Below, one piece after another: positions 55,117-63,302 of a stretch of 64,000 nucleotides of DNA (the stretch's first letter is position 1; each line of letters opens with the position of its first letter). The DNA comes from Sphaerotilus uruguayifluvii (GTDB lineage: Bacteria > Pseudomonadota > Gammaproteobacteria > Burkholderiales > Burkholderiaceae_C). The notes beneath the pieces were generated by a model. It did not search any database and had not been told where the DNA came from. It saw nothing but the letters and a program-made list of their open reading frames with translations. The stretch lies in NCBI RefSeq assembly GCF_013294065.1, contig NZ_JABSNM010000002.1, forward strand, positions 1 through 64,000, in the 5' to 3' direction. The position numbers and the translations under genes were made by a program.

Positions 55117-56394
55117 GTGTCCACCATCAAGTCCTACGACCTCCAGCCCACCGTCTTCACCGGCGAATCGGTGTTCAACATCGCCGAGCTGCTCGACCAG
55201 CGCGCCCGCCAGCTCGTGGCCGCCGAAGAGGCGGCGCGCACGAACGCCGACGCCAAGATCGTCAGCGACTTCACCGCCGAGGTCGCGGCGATCAACGCCG
55301 AGGTCGCCCGCGTGCGCCTGCTCGCCGAGTCGCTGGGCGACGCCGAGCTGGCCCAGCTGGAAGATGCGCTGCTGCGCGTGCTGACGCAGCCCACCTTCCA
55401 GGAGCTGCTGTCCGGCGGTGCGCTCGACGGTTTCCGCCTCAACAGCATCGTCAAGGCCCTGAAGGACCAGCCGGACCCGGCGAGCATCGAGCGCCTCAAA
55501 CCGGTCCACGGCGTGGCCACGGTCGTCAAGATGGGATTCACCGACGGCCGCGTCTCGATCCTGTCGGCCAACATCGTCGAGATCCCCGCCGATGATGTGG
55601 CCGGCACGCCCGAGCGTCTGCGCTACGACTACACCACCGAGGACTTCCTGGGTCTGCCGGCCGTCCAGAAGGTGCTGTTCAACGTCTACCGCTTTGCGGG
55701 CAGCACCAAGCTGTGGCTGGAGGAGGTGCGCCGCGACCTGGTGCTGTTCGACATCACGCCGAAGTTCATCGCCGCCGGCCCGGCGCCGGTGCTGCTCACG
55801 CCCGACCTGAACACCGACGGCACGATCGGCCTGCAGCCGGCGGCCGATCCGGTCGCGCTGGCCCGTGCGGCGCTGGATGCCGCGCTGGCCGAGAAGATCG
55901 CCGCCACCGTCGCCCGCGAGCAGGCCGACGCCGCCGTGGTCACCGCCGAGGCCGATGCCGCGCGCCTGCGCGCCGCCTACACCGACCTGGTCGCCAGCGC
56001 CGAGACGCAGCTCACCGATGCCCGTGACCTGGTCGACGCCAAGACCCAGGAGCGCGCCGCCGCCCAGACTGCCGTGACCACGGCCGAGGGCGAACTGGCC
56101 AACGCCCAGGCGGGCGGCGACCCGGCGGCCGTCTCGGCGGCCGAGGCCGCGCTGCAAGACAAGCGCGACCTGCTGACCCAGGCCGAGCAGGCCCTCACTG
56201 CCGCGACCAACAGCCTGGCCACGCTGCAGGGCCAGATCGGCCAGGCCAGCGCCGCCGCCGACCAGGGCGACCTGGACGTGACGGCCGCGATCGAGCGGGC
56301 CGCTGCTGCCGCCGCGGTGGAGGGCGCGAAGATCAAGGCCGCGGCCGACGCCCAGGCCGCCTACGACGCCGCCGTCGCCAGCGCCACCGTCTGA
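55117..56394 (+). CDS. Tail protein with C-terminal coiled coil, unknown
   Basis: 425 residues from GTG 55117-55119. The N-terminal ~240 residues form an alpha/beta domain (VVKMGFTDGRVSILSANIVE, PAVQKVLFNVYRFAGSTKLW). The last ~170 residues are an Ala/Asp/Glu-rich coiled coil with long heptad stretches and almost no Gly or Pro. Lies between the tube and the chaperone genes, where siphophages rarely have a gene of this kind. Family not recognised. Confidence 0.6.
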   Translation: MSTIKSYDLQPTVFTGESVFNIAELLDQRARQLVAAEEAARTNADAKIVSDFTAEVAAINAEVARVRLLAESLGDAELAQLEDALLRVLTQPTFQELLSGGALDGFRLNSIVKALKDQPDPASIERLKPVHGVATVVKMGFTDGRVSILSANIVEIPADDVAGTPERLRYDYTTEDFLGLPAVQKVLFNVYRFAGSTKLWLEEVRRDLVLFDITPKFIAAGPAPVLLTPDLNTDGTIGLQPAADPVALARAALDAALAEKIAATVAREQADAAVVTAEADAARLRAAYTDLVASAETQLTDARDLVDAKTQERAAAQTAVTTAEGELANAQAGGDPAAVSAAEAALQDKRDLLTQAEQALTAATNSLATLQGQIGQASAAADQGDLDVTAAIERAAAAAAVEGAKIKAAADAQAAYDAAVASATV

Positions 56395-56458
56395 TGACGA
56401 AGAACCCGGCCGGGTCGCATGATCCGGTCGGGCCCGACACGAAAGACCGATCCCGCAC

Positions 56459-56809
56459 ATGGCCCTCAAGCTCATCACGCCGGCCCACGTCGCCGGCAAC
56501 GTCGAGATCACCGTCCCGGGCTCCGAGCAGCTCGGAAGCCTCAAGGTCCGGTTCGCCTACCAGACCGCCAAGGCGCATGACACCTGGCGCGACACCGCGA
56601 TCGCCGACGCCTCCAGCGGCAAGCGCACGATGACGCAGATCCTCGCGCCGGTCGTCATCGGCTGGGACGGCCTGGAGGACGATGCCGGCGCGCCGGTGGT
56701 CTATAGCGTCGAGGCGCTCGACGAGCTGCTCGACCGCTACCCCGCCTCGGCTGGCGAACTGTTCCGGGGCTACACCCGCGTGCTGACCGAGAGCCGCGTA
56801 AAAAACTGA
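56459..56809 (+). CDS. Tail assembly chaperone (gpG-type, frame 0)
   Basis: 116 residues from ATG 56459-56461. Position just before the tape measure gene and a DUF1799-like second frame identify it as the upstream half of the siphoviral chaperone pair (lambda G/GT organisation). It ends GTA AAA AAC TGA; the last codons form the slippery heptamer A AAA AAC. Its product, alone or extended by frameshift, would coat the tape measure protein during tail assembly. Confidence 0.8.
   Translation: MALKLITPAHVAGNVEITVPGSEQLGSLKVRFAYQTAKAHDTWRDTAIADASSGKRTMTQILAPVVIGWDGLEDDAGAPVVYSVEALDELLDRYPASAGELFRGYTRVLTESRVKN
56800..56806 (+). promoter_or_regulatory. -1 frameshift slippery site A AAA AAC
   Basis: The heptamer lies in the correct phase (…GTA AAA AAC TGA in frame 0) immediately before the chaperone stop. 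A -1 slip places ribosomes on CTG AGG GCG, the frame of the DUF1799-like extension. Base-level motif seen; efficiency unknown. Confidence 0.8.
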
Positions 56810-57174
56810 GGGCGGTCGCGCGCAACCGGCTCGACCCACCCGAGCAGGCCGCGGCCGACTACCAGCGCTCCCTCGATGTCCTCGGCATCTCCTGGGGCGA
56901 CGACGAAGACGACGCCGAGGCGCAGGTCGAGGACGACGGCACCGAGGTCTGGCTCGAGAACGAGCGAGCGGTGCGCCTCTTCATCGCCTGCATCACGCAG
57001 TGGCGCATGGGGCCGGCCGGCCCGATCGGGCTGGACTACGCGGTGGTGCCACTGGTGGCCAGGGAGGTCGCCGGCATCCGGCCCCGCGAGCTGCGCGGCC
57101 TGTGGTGGCAGCTGCAGGTGATGGAGGGCGCCGCGCTGCAGTGGTTCGTCGAGCAGCGCGAGAGCGACAACTGA
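56806..57174 (+). CDS. Tail assembly chaperone extension (gpT-type, DUF1799-like, by -1 frameshift)
   Basis: Open in the -1 frame relative to the upstream chaperone; from the slip point it adds 122 residues for a 238-residue fusion. It has an acidic stretch (SWGDDEDDAEAQVEDDGTEV) and a DUF1799-like core (VWLENERAVRLFIACITQW, then GLDYAVVPLVARE). There is no ATG; the first GTG in frame (56971) would remove the N-terminal third and has no ribosome binding site. Expression as the GT-type fusion is thus the natural reading. It is followed 69 bases later by the tape measure gene. Confidence 0.78.
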   Translation: MRAVARNRLDPPEQAAADYQRSLDVLGISWGDDEDDAEAQVEDDGTEVWLENERAVRLFIACITQWRMGPAGPIGLDYAVVPLVAREVAGIRPRELRGLWWQLQVMEGAALQWFVEQRESDN

Positions 57175-57243
57175 GCGACGACCGAGACCGACCCCGTCCA
57201 CGACGACCCCGAACAACATCACCCACGCACGAGACCCGACACC

Positions 57244-59517
57244 ATGGCCCGCGACCTGCGCTTCCGGCTGCTCATCGACAACAGCCAGTTCCTGGCCGCC
57301 GCCGCGCAGGCGGGGCAGGGTGTCGCGGGCATGGGCCGGCAGATCGTCGATGGCGGGCGCAACGCCTCCGGCGCGCTCGACGGCATCACCGACGCGGCCC
57401 GGCGCCTCGGGCCCGGCGTCCAGCAGGGCGCGGCGACCGCGACCCAGGGCCTGCGCCAGACTGCGGGCGTGGCCGCCACCGCCGCCCAGGCGCTGCAGCA
57501 GACCGCCGCTGCCGGCGACACGATCGGCCGCAGCCTGGCGCAGGGCGCGGCCCAGGGTGGGCAGGCGCTGCAGCAGACCGCCACCGCCGCGCAGGCCGTG
57601 GCCCAGGCCACAGGCCGCATGCGCGACGAGACGGGCCGCTTCGTGTCCACGGCAGCCCAGGCCGGGCAGGCTGGCGGCCAGGCGATGCAGCAGACCGCCG
57701 CCGGCGCCGAGCGCGCCACCACGGCCATCGCCGGCACCGAGCGCGCGGCGCGCACCACCGCCGTGTCGCTGCGCGAGATCGCCGGCGGCGCGCTGGCCTT
57801 CGGCGCCGTCACGGCGGCTGCGAACCAGGCGTTCGATGCGATCGGCAAGATCCCGAAGGACGGCATCAAGTTCGCCATGGATGTCGAGGTGTCGCAGCTC
57901 GGCATGGCTGGGGTCTTCTCGAGCATCCTCGAGGTGGATGGCAAGGCCATCGCCTTCGACCAGTCGATGCAGCTGGCCGAGGGCTCCATTCGGCGCCTGC
58001 AGAAGGCTGCCGCCGAGACCGCCTCCAGCTCGGGCGAGCTGATCGACACCTTCCAGGCCATGGTTGGCCCGGCACTGGCCGCCGGCATGACCATCGAGCA
58101 GGTCGAGAAGGCGGTGGTCGTTGGCGTCAATGCGGTCAAGACGCAGGGCCTGGCAGGCGCCCAGATCAAGCAGGAGCTGCGCGACATCATCGGGGGCGGC
58201 GACATCACTGCCGCCTCCTCGATCGCGACGATGCTGGGCATCACCGACGCCGACATCGCCAAGGCCAAGGCCTCGGCGGAGGGGCTGTTCGGCTTCGTCA
58301 TGCAGCGCATGAGCGGTTTCAGCGAGTCCGCCGACCGCTACAAGACCACGCTGCGCGGCGCCATGGAGGGCCTCCAGGAGGAGGTGACGCAGGCCAGCGC
58401 CCAGGCGATGGCGCCGGCGGTGGATGCGGCCAAGGATGCCGTCCAGCAGATCAGCGCCGCACTCGACACGGGCGGCGCTCGCAATGTACTGGCCGGCGTC
58501 GGCGAAGGCATCGCGGCCACCATCAGCGTCATGACCTCTGCCGTTGGCGTGGCCCAGCAGTATGGCGGTGCGATCATGGGCATCGCTGCGGCCTATGCGG
58601 CGATCAAGGTCGGCACGGTGGCCAGCCAGTTCGCCGCTGCCACCACCGCCAAGATGGCAAGCGCCGACGCCAGTCGGCTCGCCGCCGTGCAGGCCTTGCT
58701 GGCGGCCGAGGCCGACGACAAGGCTGTGATGAGCAGCCGTGCGCAGCTCGCCGCCGTGCTGGCCGAGCAGCGCGCCAAGGTGCAGGCGCTGATGACCGAA
58801 CAGGCGCTGACCGCCGCGAAGCTGCGCACGGCGGAAGCCTCGGCGGCCCAGCTCACCGGCATGCAGCGCCTGCACGCGATCGAGACCCAGGTGCTGCCGC
58901 TGCGCCAGCAGCACGCCCAGCAGACCGCGGCGCTGGAGCAGGGCCAGGAGCGGCTGACCCGGGCCACGAATGCCTCGTCCATGGCGCTGCGGGCCATGGG
59001 CGGTGTCTTCAATGCGTTGGGCGGATGGGTGGGCATCGCCATCACCGCATTCACCATCATCATCGGGAAAATGGCGTCGGCCCGCGCCGAGGCCGAGCGC
59101 ATGGGCGAGGCTGGCGCGTCGAAGGTCGCCATCGACCGCATGGAGGCCACGGTCAAGGCTGGGGGCGTGGCCAGCCAGCGTGACCTGGGTAAGGCTCAGT
59201 CCGCACTGGAGGCTGCCAAGGATGAATATGACGAGGCGCTGGCTAAGCTGAATCGCCCTCGCGGTATCTACGACCGCGACACCACCGAAGACAAGGCAGC
59301 CGTCGACAAGGCCAAGGAGCGCATTTTCGCGCTGACGGGAGCCGTGGCACGCGGCGAGGCGTCCATCGCCCGCGCCAACCCCACCCCCAAGCCCGGCGAC
59401 ATCAACCTGGCTGCCGGTACCAGTGCCAAGGGTCTCGAGAAGACGGGCGAGAAACTCCAGACCCGTGACGGCATCATCGAGGCCGGCCAGCAGCGTTTGC
59501 AGACGCTGGAGCGGTAG
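57244..59517 (+). CDS. Tape measure protein, N-terminal part (stops at in-frame TAG)
   Basis: 757 residues from ATG 57244-57246. Long Ala/Gln-rich coiled repeats (VQQGAATATQGLRQTAGVAA and similar, ~60-165) are followed by a tape-measure core domain (LAFGAVTAAANQAFDAIGKI ... SQLGMAGVFSSILEVDGKAI) and hydrophobic stretches (~485-510, ~610-625). The frame ends at TAG 59515-59517 but continues without any shift to 61635. The context CGG TAG GCG GCT CAG GAG suggests a single CAG-to-TAG change. The tape measure sets tail length and enters the host membrane during DNA delivery. Confidence 0.85.
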   Translation: MARDLRFRLLIDNSQFLAAAAQAGQGVAGMGRQIVDGGRNASGALDGITDAARRLGPGVQQGAATATQGLRQTAGVAATAAQALQQTAAAGDTIGRSLAQGAAQGGQALQQTATAAQAVAQATGRMRDETGRFVSTAAQAGQAGGQAMQQTAAGAERATTAIAGTERAARTTAVSLREIAGGALAFGAVTAAANQAFDAIGKIPKDGIKFAMDVEVSQLGMAGVFSSILEVDGKAIAFDQSMQLAEGSIRRLQKAAAETASSSGELIDTFQAMVGPALAAGMTIEQVEKAVVVGVNAVKTQGLAGAQIKQELRDIIGGGDITAASSIATMLGITDADIAKAKASAEGLFGFVMQRMSGFSESADRYKTTLRGAMEGLQEEVTQASAQAMAPAVDAAKDAVQQISAALDTGGARNVLAGVGEGIAATISVMTSAVGVAQQYGGAIMGIAAAYAAIKVGTVASQFAAATTAKMASADASRLAAVQALLAAEADDKAVMSSRAQLAAVLAEQRAKVQALMTEQALTAAKLRTAEASAAQLTGMQRLHAIETQVLPLRQQHAQQTAALEQGQERLTRATNASSMALRAMGGVFNALGGWVGIAITAFTIIIGKMASARAEAERMGEAGASKVAIDRMEATVKAGGVASQRDLGKAQSALEAAKDEYDEALAKLNRPRGIYDRDTTEDKAAVDKAKERIFALTGAVARGEASIARANPTPKPGDINLAAGTSAKGLEKTGEKLQTRDGIIEAGQQRLQTLER

Positions 59518-59538
59518 GCGGCTCAGGAGCGTGCGCTG

Positions 59539-61635
59539 ATGGTCAAGCGCAACGCCAGCGCGGCCGATCTGGCGACCTTCGACAAGATGGTCGCCGACAA
59601 GAAGTCGGCCTCGCAGCGCGAGACCACCCTCGACCTGCAGAAGCTCCACAAGGCCGAGAACAAGGCCTCGGGGGGCGAATTCGGCGGCGGGCGCAGCGCA
59701 GACCAGGCCGCCCAGCTGGAGAAGGCCCAGGCGGATCTGAGCCTGGCGCAGCTCAAGCGCAGCAGTGCCGACCGTGTCGCTGCGCTGGACGAAGAGCTGC
59801 AGCAGGTCGAGGCGCTGCATCAGCGCGGTCTGACCGGTGCCGAGGAGTACGAGGCCGCGCGCCTGCGCATCGGCCAGGACAAGCGGGCCGAGCGGCTCAA
59901 GCTCATCGATGAGGAGATCGCTGCCGAGGCGCGCCGCAAGCCGGCCAGCCCGGTCGAGCAGGTCCACCGCGAGAAGCGGATCACCGAGCTGATGACCGAG
60001 CGTGATGGCGTCACGACCGAGATCAAGAGCAATGCCACGACGGCGGCGGCTGGCGTCGTGCAGCGCCAGACAGAGCGCGATCGTCAGGCTGCTGCCGACA
60101 ACGTCCAGGTCTGGCAAGACGCGCAGCAGCGCATCCAGCAGTTGCGGCAGCAGAACTCGAGCGCCGCCATGGGTCTGATCACCGACCCGGCGACCAAGGC
60201 GCGCGCCGAGGTCGAGACCCAGATCATTGAGATCCGCCGCGCGGCCGAAGAGATGCGCGGCAAGCTCGACCTGCGTCTTTCCCTGACCACCGACCCCGGC
60301 CAGCGCAAGCTGATCGCCGACCAGATGGCAGCTGTGGCCGACGAGAGTGGTCGCGCCATCGAGCTGGCCAATGCGGGTCTGGCGGAGCGTCTCAAGCCCG
60401 GGTGGCAGCAGATGCTCGAGGGCTGGCGCGACACCACGCGCCTGATGCGAGAAGCCAATGACCAGGCCATGTCCGGTCTGCTCAGCAAGGCCGAGGACAC
60501 CTTCGTCAACTTCCGCAAGACCGGCAAGGTCAACATCAGGGGGCTGGTGGATGACTGGGTCGACGCCCAGATGAAGATGCAGTTCCGCAAGTTCATGGGT
60601 GGCGAGCAGGGCACGGCCATCACCGGACTGCTGCGCGGCCTCATGCCTGGAGGCGGGGCCAAGTCAGCCGGAACGGAGCTGGCCGCAGGTGTTGCCGGCC
60701 CGGTCATGCCCGTCGATGTGGGCGCGAGCCGTGCCCTCGAGGGGCTGCAGTCGGCAGGATCTGGCGCCGCGGCGGCACTGAATGAGGCCGGCGATGCAGG
60801 AGGGGGGCTGGCCAAGGGCCTGGGTGGCGTCATCGGGCAGCTGGGCAGTTTCGGCGGCTCGCTGATGTCGACGCTCTCCAGTCTGATGTCCGCGGTGGGG
60901 GGCGGCGGTGCTGCCGGCGGCGGTGGGCTCTGGAAGACCATCGGCAGCGGCATCGGCATGTTGCTCGGTGGCGTGGGATCGGCGGGCAACGCAGGCTTCG
61001 GCGACTACTCGGCCGCCGGCATGAAAGCCGCCTTCGGCTTTGCCCAGGGGGGTAGCTTCGCAGCCGGCGGTCAGCTCGCGAACCAGATCATCGACCGCGA
61101 CACCAACTTCCGGTTCCTCTCCGGTGGTCGAGAGCGCCTCGGCCTGCTCGGAGAGGCTGGCCCCGAGGCCATCATGCCGCTGTCCGGCGGGGGGGCTCTG
61201 GCGATTGACGCGACAGGGCGCCGCGTCGGCAATCTGCCTGTGCAGCGTGGGCCCGGGGGGCGACTGTCGGTGGTCGTGCAGGGCCTGGCGTCGGCACTGG
61301 CGCCGGATGCGCGGCAGCGCCCAGCCACTGCAGCCGGATCGGTCCCCGCGACGAACGGCCCGGGCGCGATGACTCGCTTCGCTGCTGGCGCCGTCTTCGG
61401 GCGCCAGGACACGCAGGCGGCGGCAGGCAGCGGCTTGTCGACCAGTGCCGCAGGACAGCTCAAGGCCGCAGCCATGGCGGGCGCACAGGCCAAGGCCGGT
61501 GACCTGGCCATCGACGCCAGCACCACGCTCCACGTGATGGACATGACCAAGGTGCAGGCCATGGTCTCGCAGGCCTGCGCCGGTGTCGAGCGACGCATCT
61601 ACGAGCACCTGAAGGCCGTGGGGGCCATGCGCTGA
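59539..61635 (+). CDS. Tape measure protein, C-terminal part (after in-frame TAG)
   Basis: 698 residues from ATG 59539-59541; same frame as the part before the TAG at 59515. Coiled-coil first half (ASQRETTLDLQKLHKAENKA; VEALHQRGLTGAEEYEAARL), then Gly-rich hydrophobic region (~430-500; GGVIGQLGSFGGSLMSTLSS), and the typical tape-measure end LLGEAGPEAIMPLSGGG. AGGAG lies 9 bases ahead of the ATG (59525-59529), so re-initiation might produce this fragment. With the stop read through, the whole protein would be 1463 residues, normal for a ~200 nm siphoviral tail. Confidence 0.85.
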   Translation: MVKRNASAADLATFDKMVADKKSASQRETTLDLQKLHKAENKASGGEFGGGRSADQAAQLEKAQADLSLAQLKRSSADRVAALDEELQQVEALHQRGLTGAEEYEAARLRIGQDKRAERLKLIDEEIAAEARRKPASPVEQVHREKRITELMTERDGVTTEIKSNATTAAAGVVQRQTERDRQAAADNVQVWQDAQQRIQQLRQQNSSAAMGLITDPATKARAEVETQIIEIRRAAEEMRGKLDLRLSLTTDPGQRKLIADQMAAVADESGRAIELANAGLAERLKPGWQQMLEGWRDTTRLMREANDQAMSGLLSKAEDTFVNFRKTGKVNIRGLVDDWVDAQMKMQFRKFMGGEQGTAITGLLRGLMPGGGAKSAGTELAAGVAGPVMPVDVGASRALEGLQSAGSGAAAALNEAGDAGGGLAKGLGGVIGQLGSFGGSLMSTLSSLMSAVGGGGAAGGGGLWKTIGSGIGMLLGGVGSAGNAGFGDYSAAGMKAAFGFAQGGSFAAGGQLANQIIDRDTNFRFLSGGRERLGLLGEAGPEAIMPLSGGGALAIDATGRRVGNLPVQRGPGGRLSVVVQGLASALAPDARQRPATAAGSVPATNGPGAMTRFAAGAVFGRQDTQAAAGSGLSTSAAGQLKAAAMAGAQAKAGDLAIDASTTLHVMDMTKVQAMVSQACAGVERRIYEHLKAVGAMR

Positions 61636-62249
61636 TGGCCATCATCACCCTCCCCACGCTGATTCGTCCAGGCGTCGGCTCTGGCATCACACAGCGCCTG
61701 TACGGCACCGGCGGCGAATCACGCTTCGGTGGATCGATGCAGTACGTCATGACGGGCGAGCCACGCTGGGTGCTGACCCTCACGAGCCCGAGGGTGATGC
61801 TTCCCGACGAGGCCGGGCAGTGGCGATCCATGCTGCTGCGCCTGCGCGGCAGGCTCAACCACCTGGCGTGCCACGACCCGTCTCGGCCGGTGCCGGTGGG
61901 CTCGGCGCGTGCGGCGATGACCTTCGGCGGTGCAGCCAAGGGGGCGACCGCGGCCACCATCAACGGCGGCAACGGCACGCTCAAGGCGGGCGACTGGCTC
62001 CAGGTCGGGCCGGTGGGTCTGGGGACATCGCAGCTCATCTGCCTCACGGCGGACGCTACGGTGCCAGGCGCAGTCGCCTTCGAGCCCCCGCTGCGCCAGG
62101 CGTTCGGCGCCGTGGCGGTGACATGGGACAGGCCTGTGACGACGTTCAAGTTCGCAGGGACCGGAGGAGACCTTCCAGAGTTCACGGCAGCCAACGGCTC
62201 CGGACAGATCGGTGGACTGAAGATGACGTTCTTGGAGCAGTGGTCATGA
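61635..62249 (+). CDS. Distal tail protein
   Basis: 204 residues from ATG 61635-61637, overlapping the tape measure stop by one base. N-terminal beta pattern (VMTGEPRWVLTLTSPRVMLP) and a middle jelly-roll-like part (ATAATINGGNGTLKAGDWLQ) suit a Dit-like distal tail/hub protein of transposable siphophages. No contact residues are identifiable. Confidence 0.65.
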   Translation: MAIITLPTLIRPGVGSGITQRLYGTGGESRFGGSMQYVMTGEPRWVLTLTSPRVMLPDEAGQWRSMLLRLRGRLNHLACHDPSRPVPVGSARAAMTFGGAAKGATAATINGGNGTLKAGDWLQVGPVGLGTSQLICLTADATVPGAVAFEPPLRQAFGAVAVTWDRPVTTFKFAGTGGDLPEFTAANGSGQIGGLKMTFLEQWS

Positions 62250-62854
62250 TCGCGATGACGCCGGAAGAGACGGCGCTGCTGTCGAGCGGGACGCTGGGCG
62301 TGGCTGCGCTGATCGAGCTGGACTTTGCCGCGCCCATTGGCACCCAGCGCTACACGTCCTGGTCGAGCGACATCGTGTTCGGCGGACAGAGCTACAAGGG
62401 CATCGGGCACATCCTCGCCCTGCCGGATGTCAAGTACAGCGCCGAGCCCAACAACGACTCGCACACGCTGGCGATCTGCTCTGCAGACCTGTCGGTGCTG
62501 TCCTTAGCTCTGGGCCCGGCCAACACCTATGTCGGCAGGAGGGCGCGCCTCTACACGATCTTCATCCAGACGGACGGCGTGGCGCTCTCGGTGCGTCGCC
62601 TCTACTTCACCGGCGTGATGGAGCCCGTGTCCATCGCCGAGGATGACGACGGTGCGGGCACGACCACCGGTCGCATCGAGCTGCCGCTGCGCCGGCTCGG
62701 ATTGGCGCGATCCCGGCACGCCGAAGGCTGGCGGGCCACCCATGCGCAGCAGCAGATCGACTACCCCGGAGACATGGGACTCAGCGGCATGGACAAGATG
62801 CTCAAGTCCCAGGTCTGGTACAGCAAGGAATACCAGCGTGCAAGCCAAGGATGA
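62246..62854 (+). CDS. Tail tip protein (lambda gpL/DUF2163-like)
   Basis: 202 residues from ATG 62246-62248, ATGA overlap with the previous gene. AALIELDFAAPIGTQRYTSW, SYKGIGHILALPDVKYSAEP and the end region GDMGLSGMDKM follow the gpL/DUF2163-type tail-tip pattern. It should join the distal tail ring to the central J-like protein; the lambda gpL has a [4Fe-4S] cluster, but no clear Cys set is seen here. Confidence 0.65.
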   Translation: MIAMTPEETALLSSGTLGVAALIELDFAAPIGTQRYTSWSSDIVFGGQSYKGIGHILALPDVKYSAEPNNDSHTLAICSADLSVLSLALGPANTYVGRRARLYTIFIQTDGVALSVRRLYFTGVMEPVSIAEDDDGAGTTTGRIELPLRRLGLARSRHAEGWRATHAQQQIDYPGDMGLSGMDKMLKSQVWYSKEYQRASQG

Positions 62855-63302
62855 CCACATCGACCCGAGACACGACGATCGAGTCCGGATCCAGCTGCTC
62901 GACTTCGTGACCAGCTGGGCTGCTCGCCCCACGTCCTTCGACTGGGGCGATGCCAACTGCACGCACTTCGCCGGCGCCTGGGTAGGGCGCATCGAAGGCG
63001 TCAGCCCGCTGCGCCGTGTCGAGTACACCCCGTCAGCCCTGGCCGCCGCGCGTTACTGCGATCGCCATGGCGGTCTGGCCGGTGCGGTCAGTAACGCGCT
63101 GGCGCGCGATCCGATCGATGTCGCGCAGGCCCGCGTTGGTGATGTTGTCCTGATCCCGCGCGAGTCACGGGTCGGCAGTGTGGTCGGCCTGGTCGGCATC
63201 TGCGCAGGAAGCCTCGTGATCGTGCGCGCAGGTGATTCGGTCACGATGCTGCACATCCGCTTGGCCACCAAGGCATGGAGAGTGAGATGCGCCGTCGCCT
63301 GA
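62838..63302 (+). CDS. Tail tip assembly protein (DUF6950/NlpC-like)
   Basis: 154 residues from GTG 62838-62840, AAGGA ahead, overlapping the previous gene by 17 bases. RIQLLDFVTSWAARPTSFDW then GDANCTHFAGAWVGR has the W..P..WG..(N/D)C..F pattern of the DUF6950/NlpC-like fold with Cys ~36, but the usual catalytic His-containing stretch reads RVGDVVLIPRESRVGSVVGL. May be a pseudoenzyme like lambda gpK-domain partners in tail-tip assembly. The stop is 15 bases inside the next gene. Confidence 0.65.
   Translation: MQAKDDHIDPRHDDRVRIQLLDFVTSWAARPTSFDWGDANCTHFAGAWVGRIEGVSPLRRVEYTPSALAAARYCDRHGGLAGAVSNALARDPIDVAQARVGDVVLIPRESRVGSVVGLVGICAGSLVIVRAGDSVTMLHIRLATKAWRVRCAVA

Noticed and set aside
56971-57174. 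Separate gene starting at GTG 56971
   Set aside because: The conserved DUF1799-like part starts upstream of this codon and there is no ribosome binding site; the slippery heptamer explains expression.
56770-60117. Very long minus-strand open frame (1115 codons) across the chaperone and tape measure genes
   Set aside because: Antisense shadow of GC-rich coding DNA: no ribosome binding site, low-complexity product, and it opposes well-supported tail genes.
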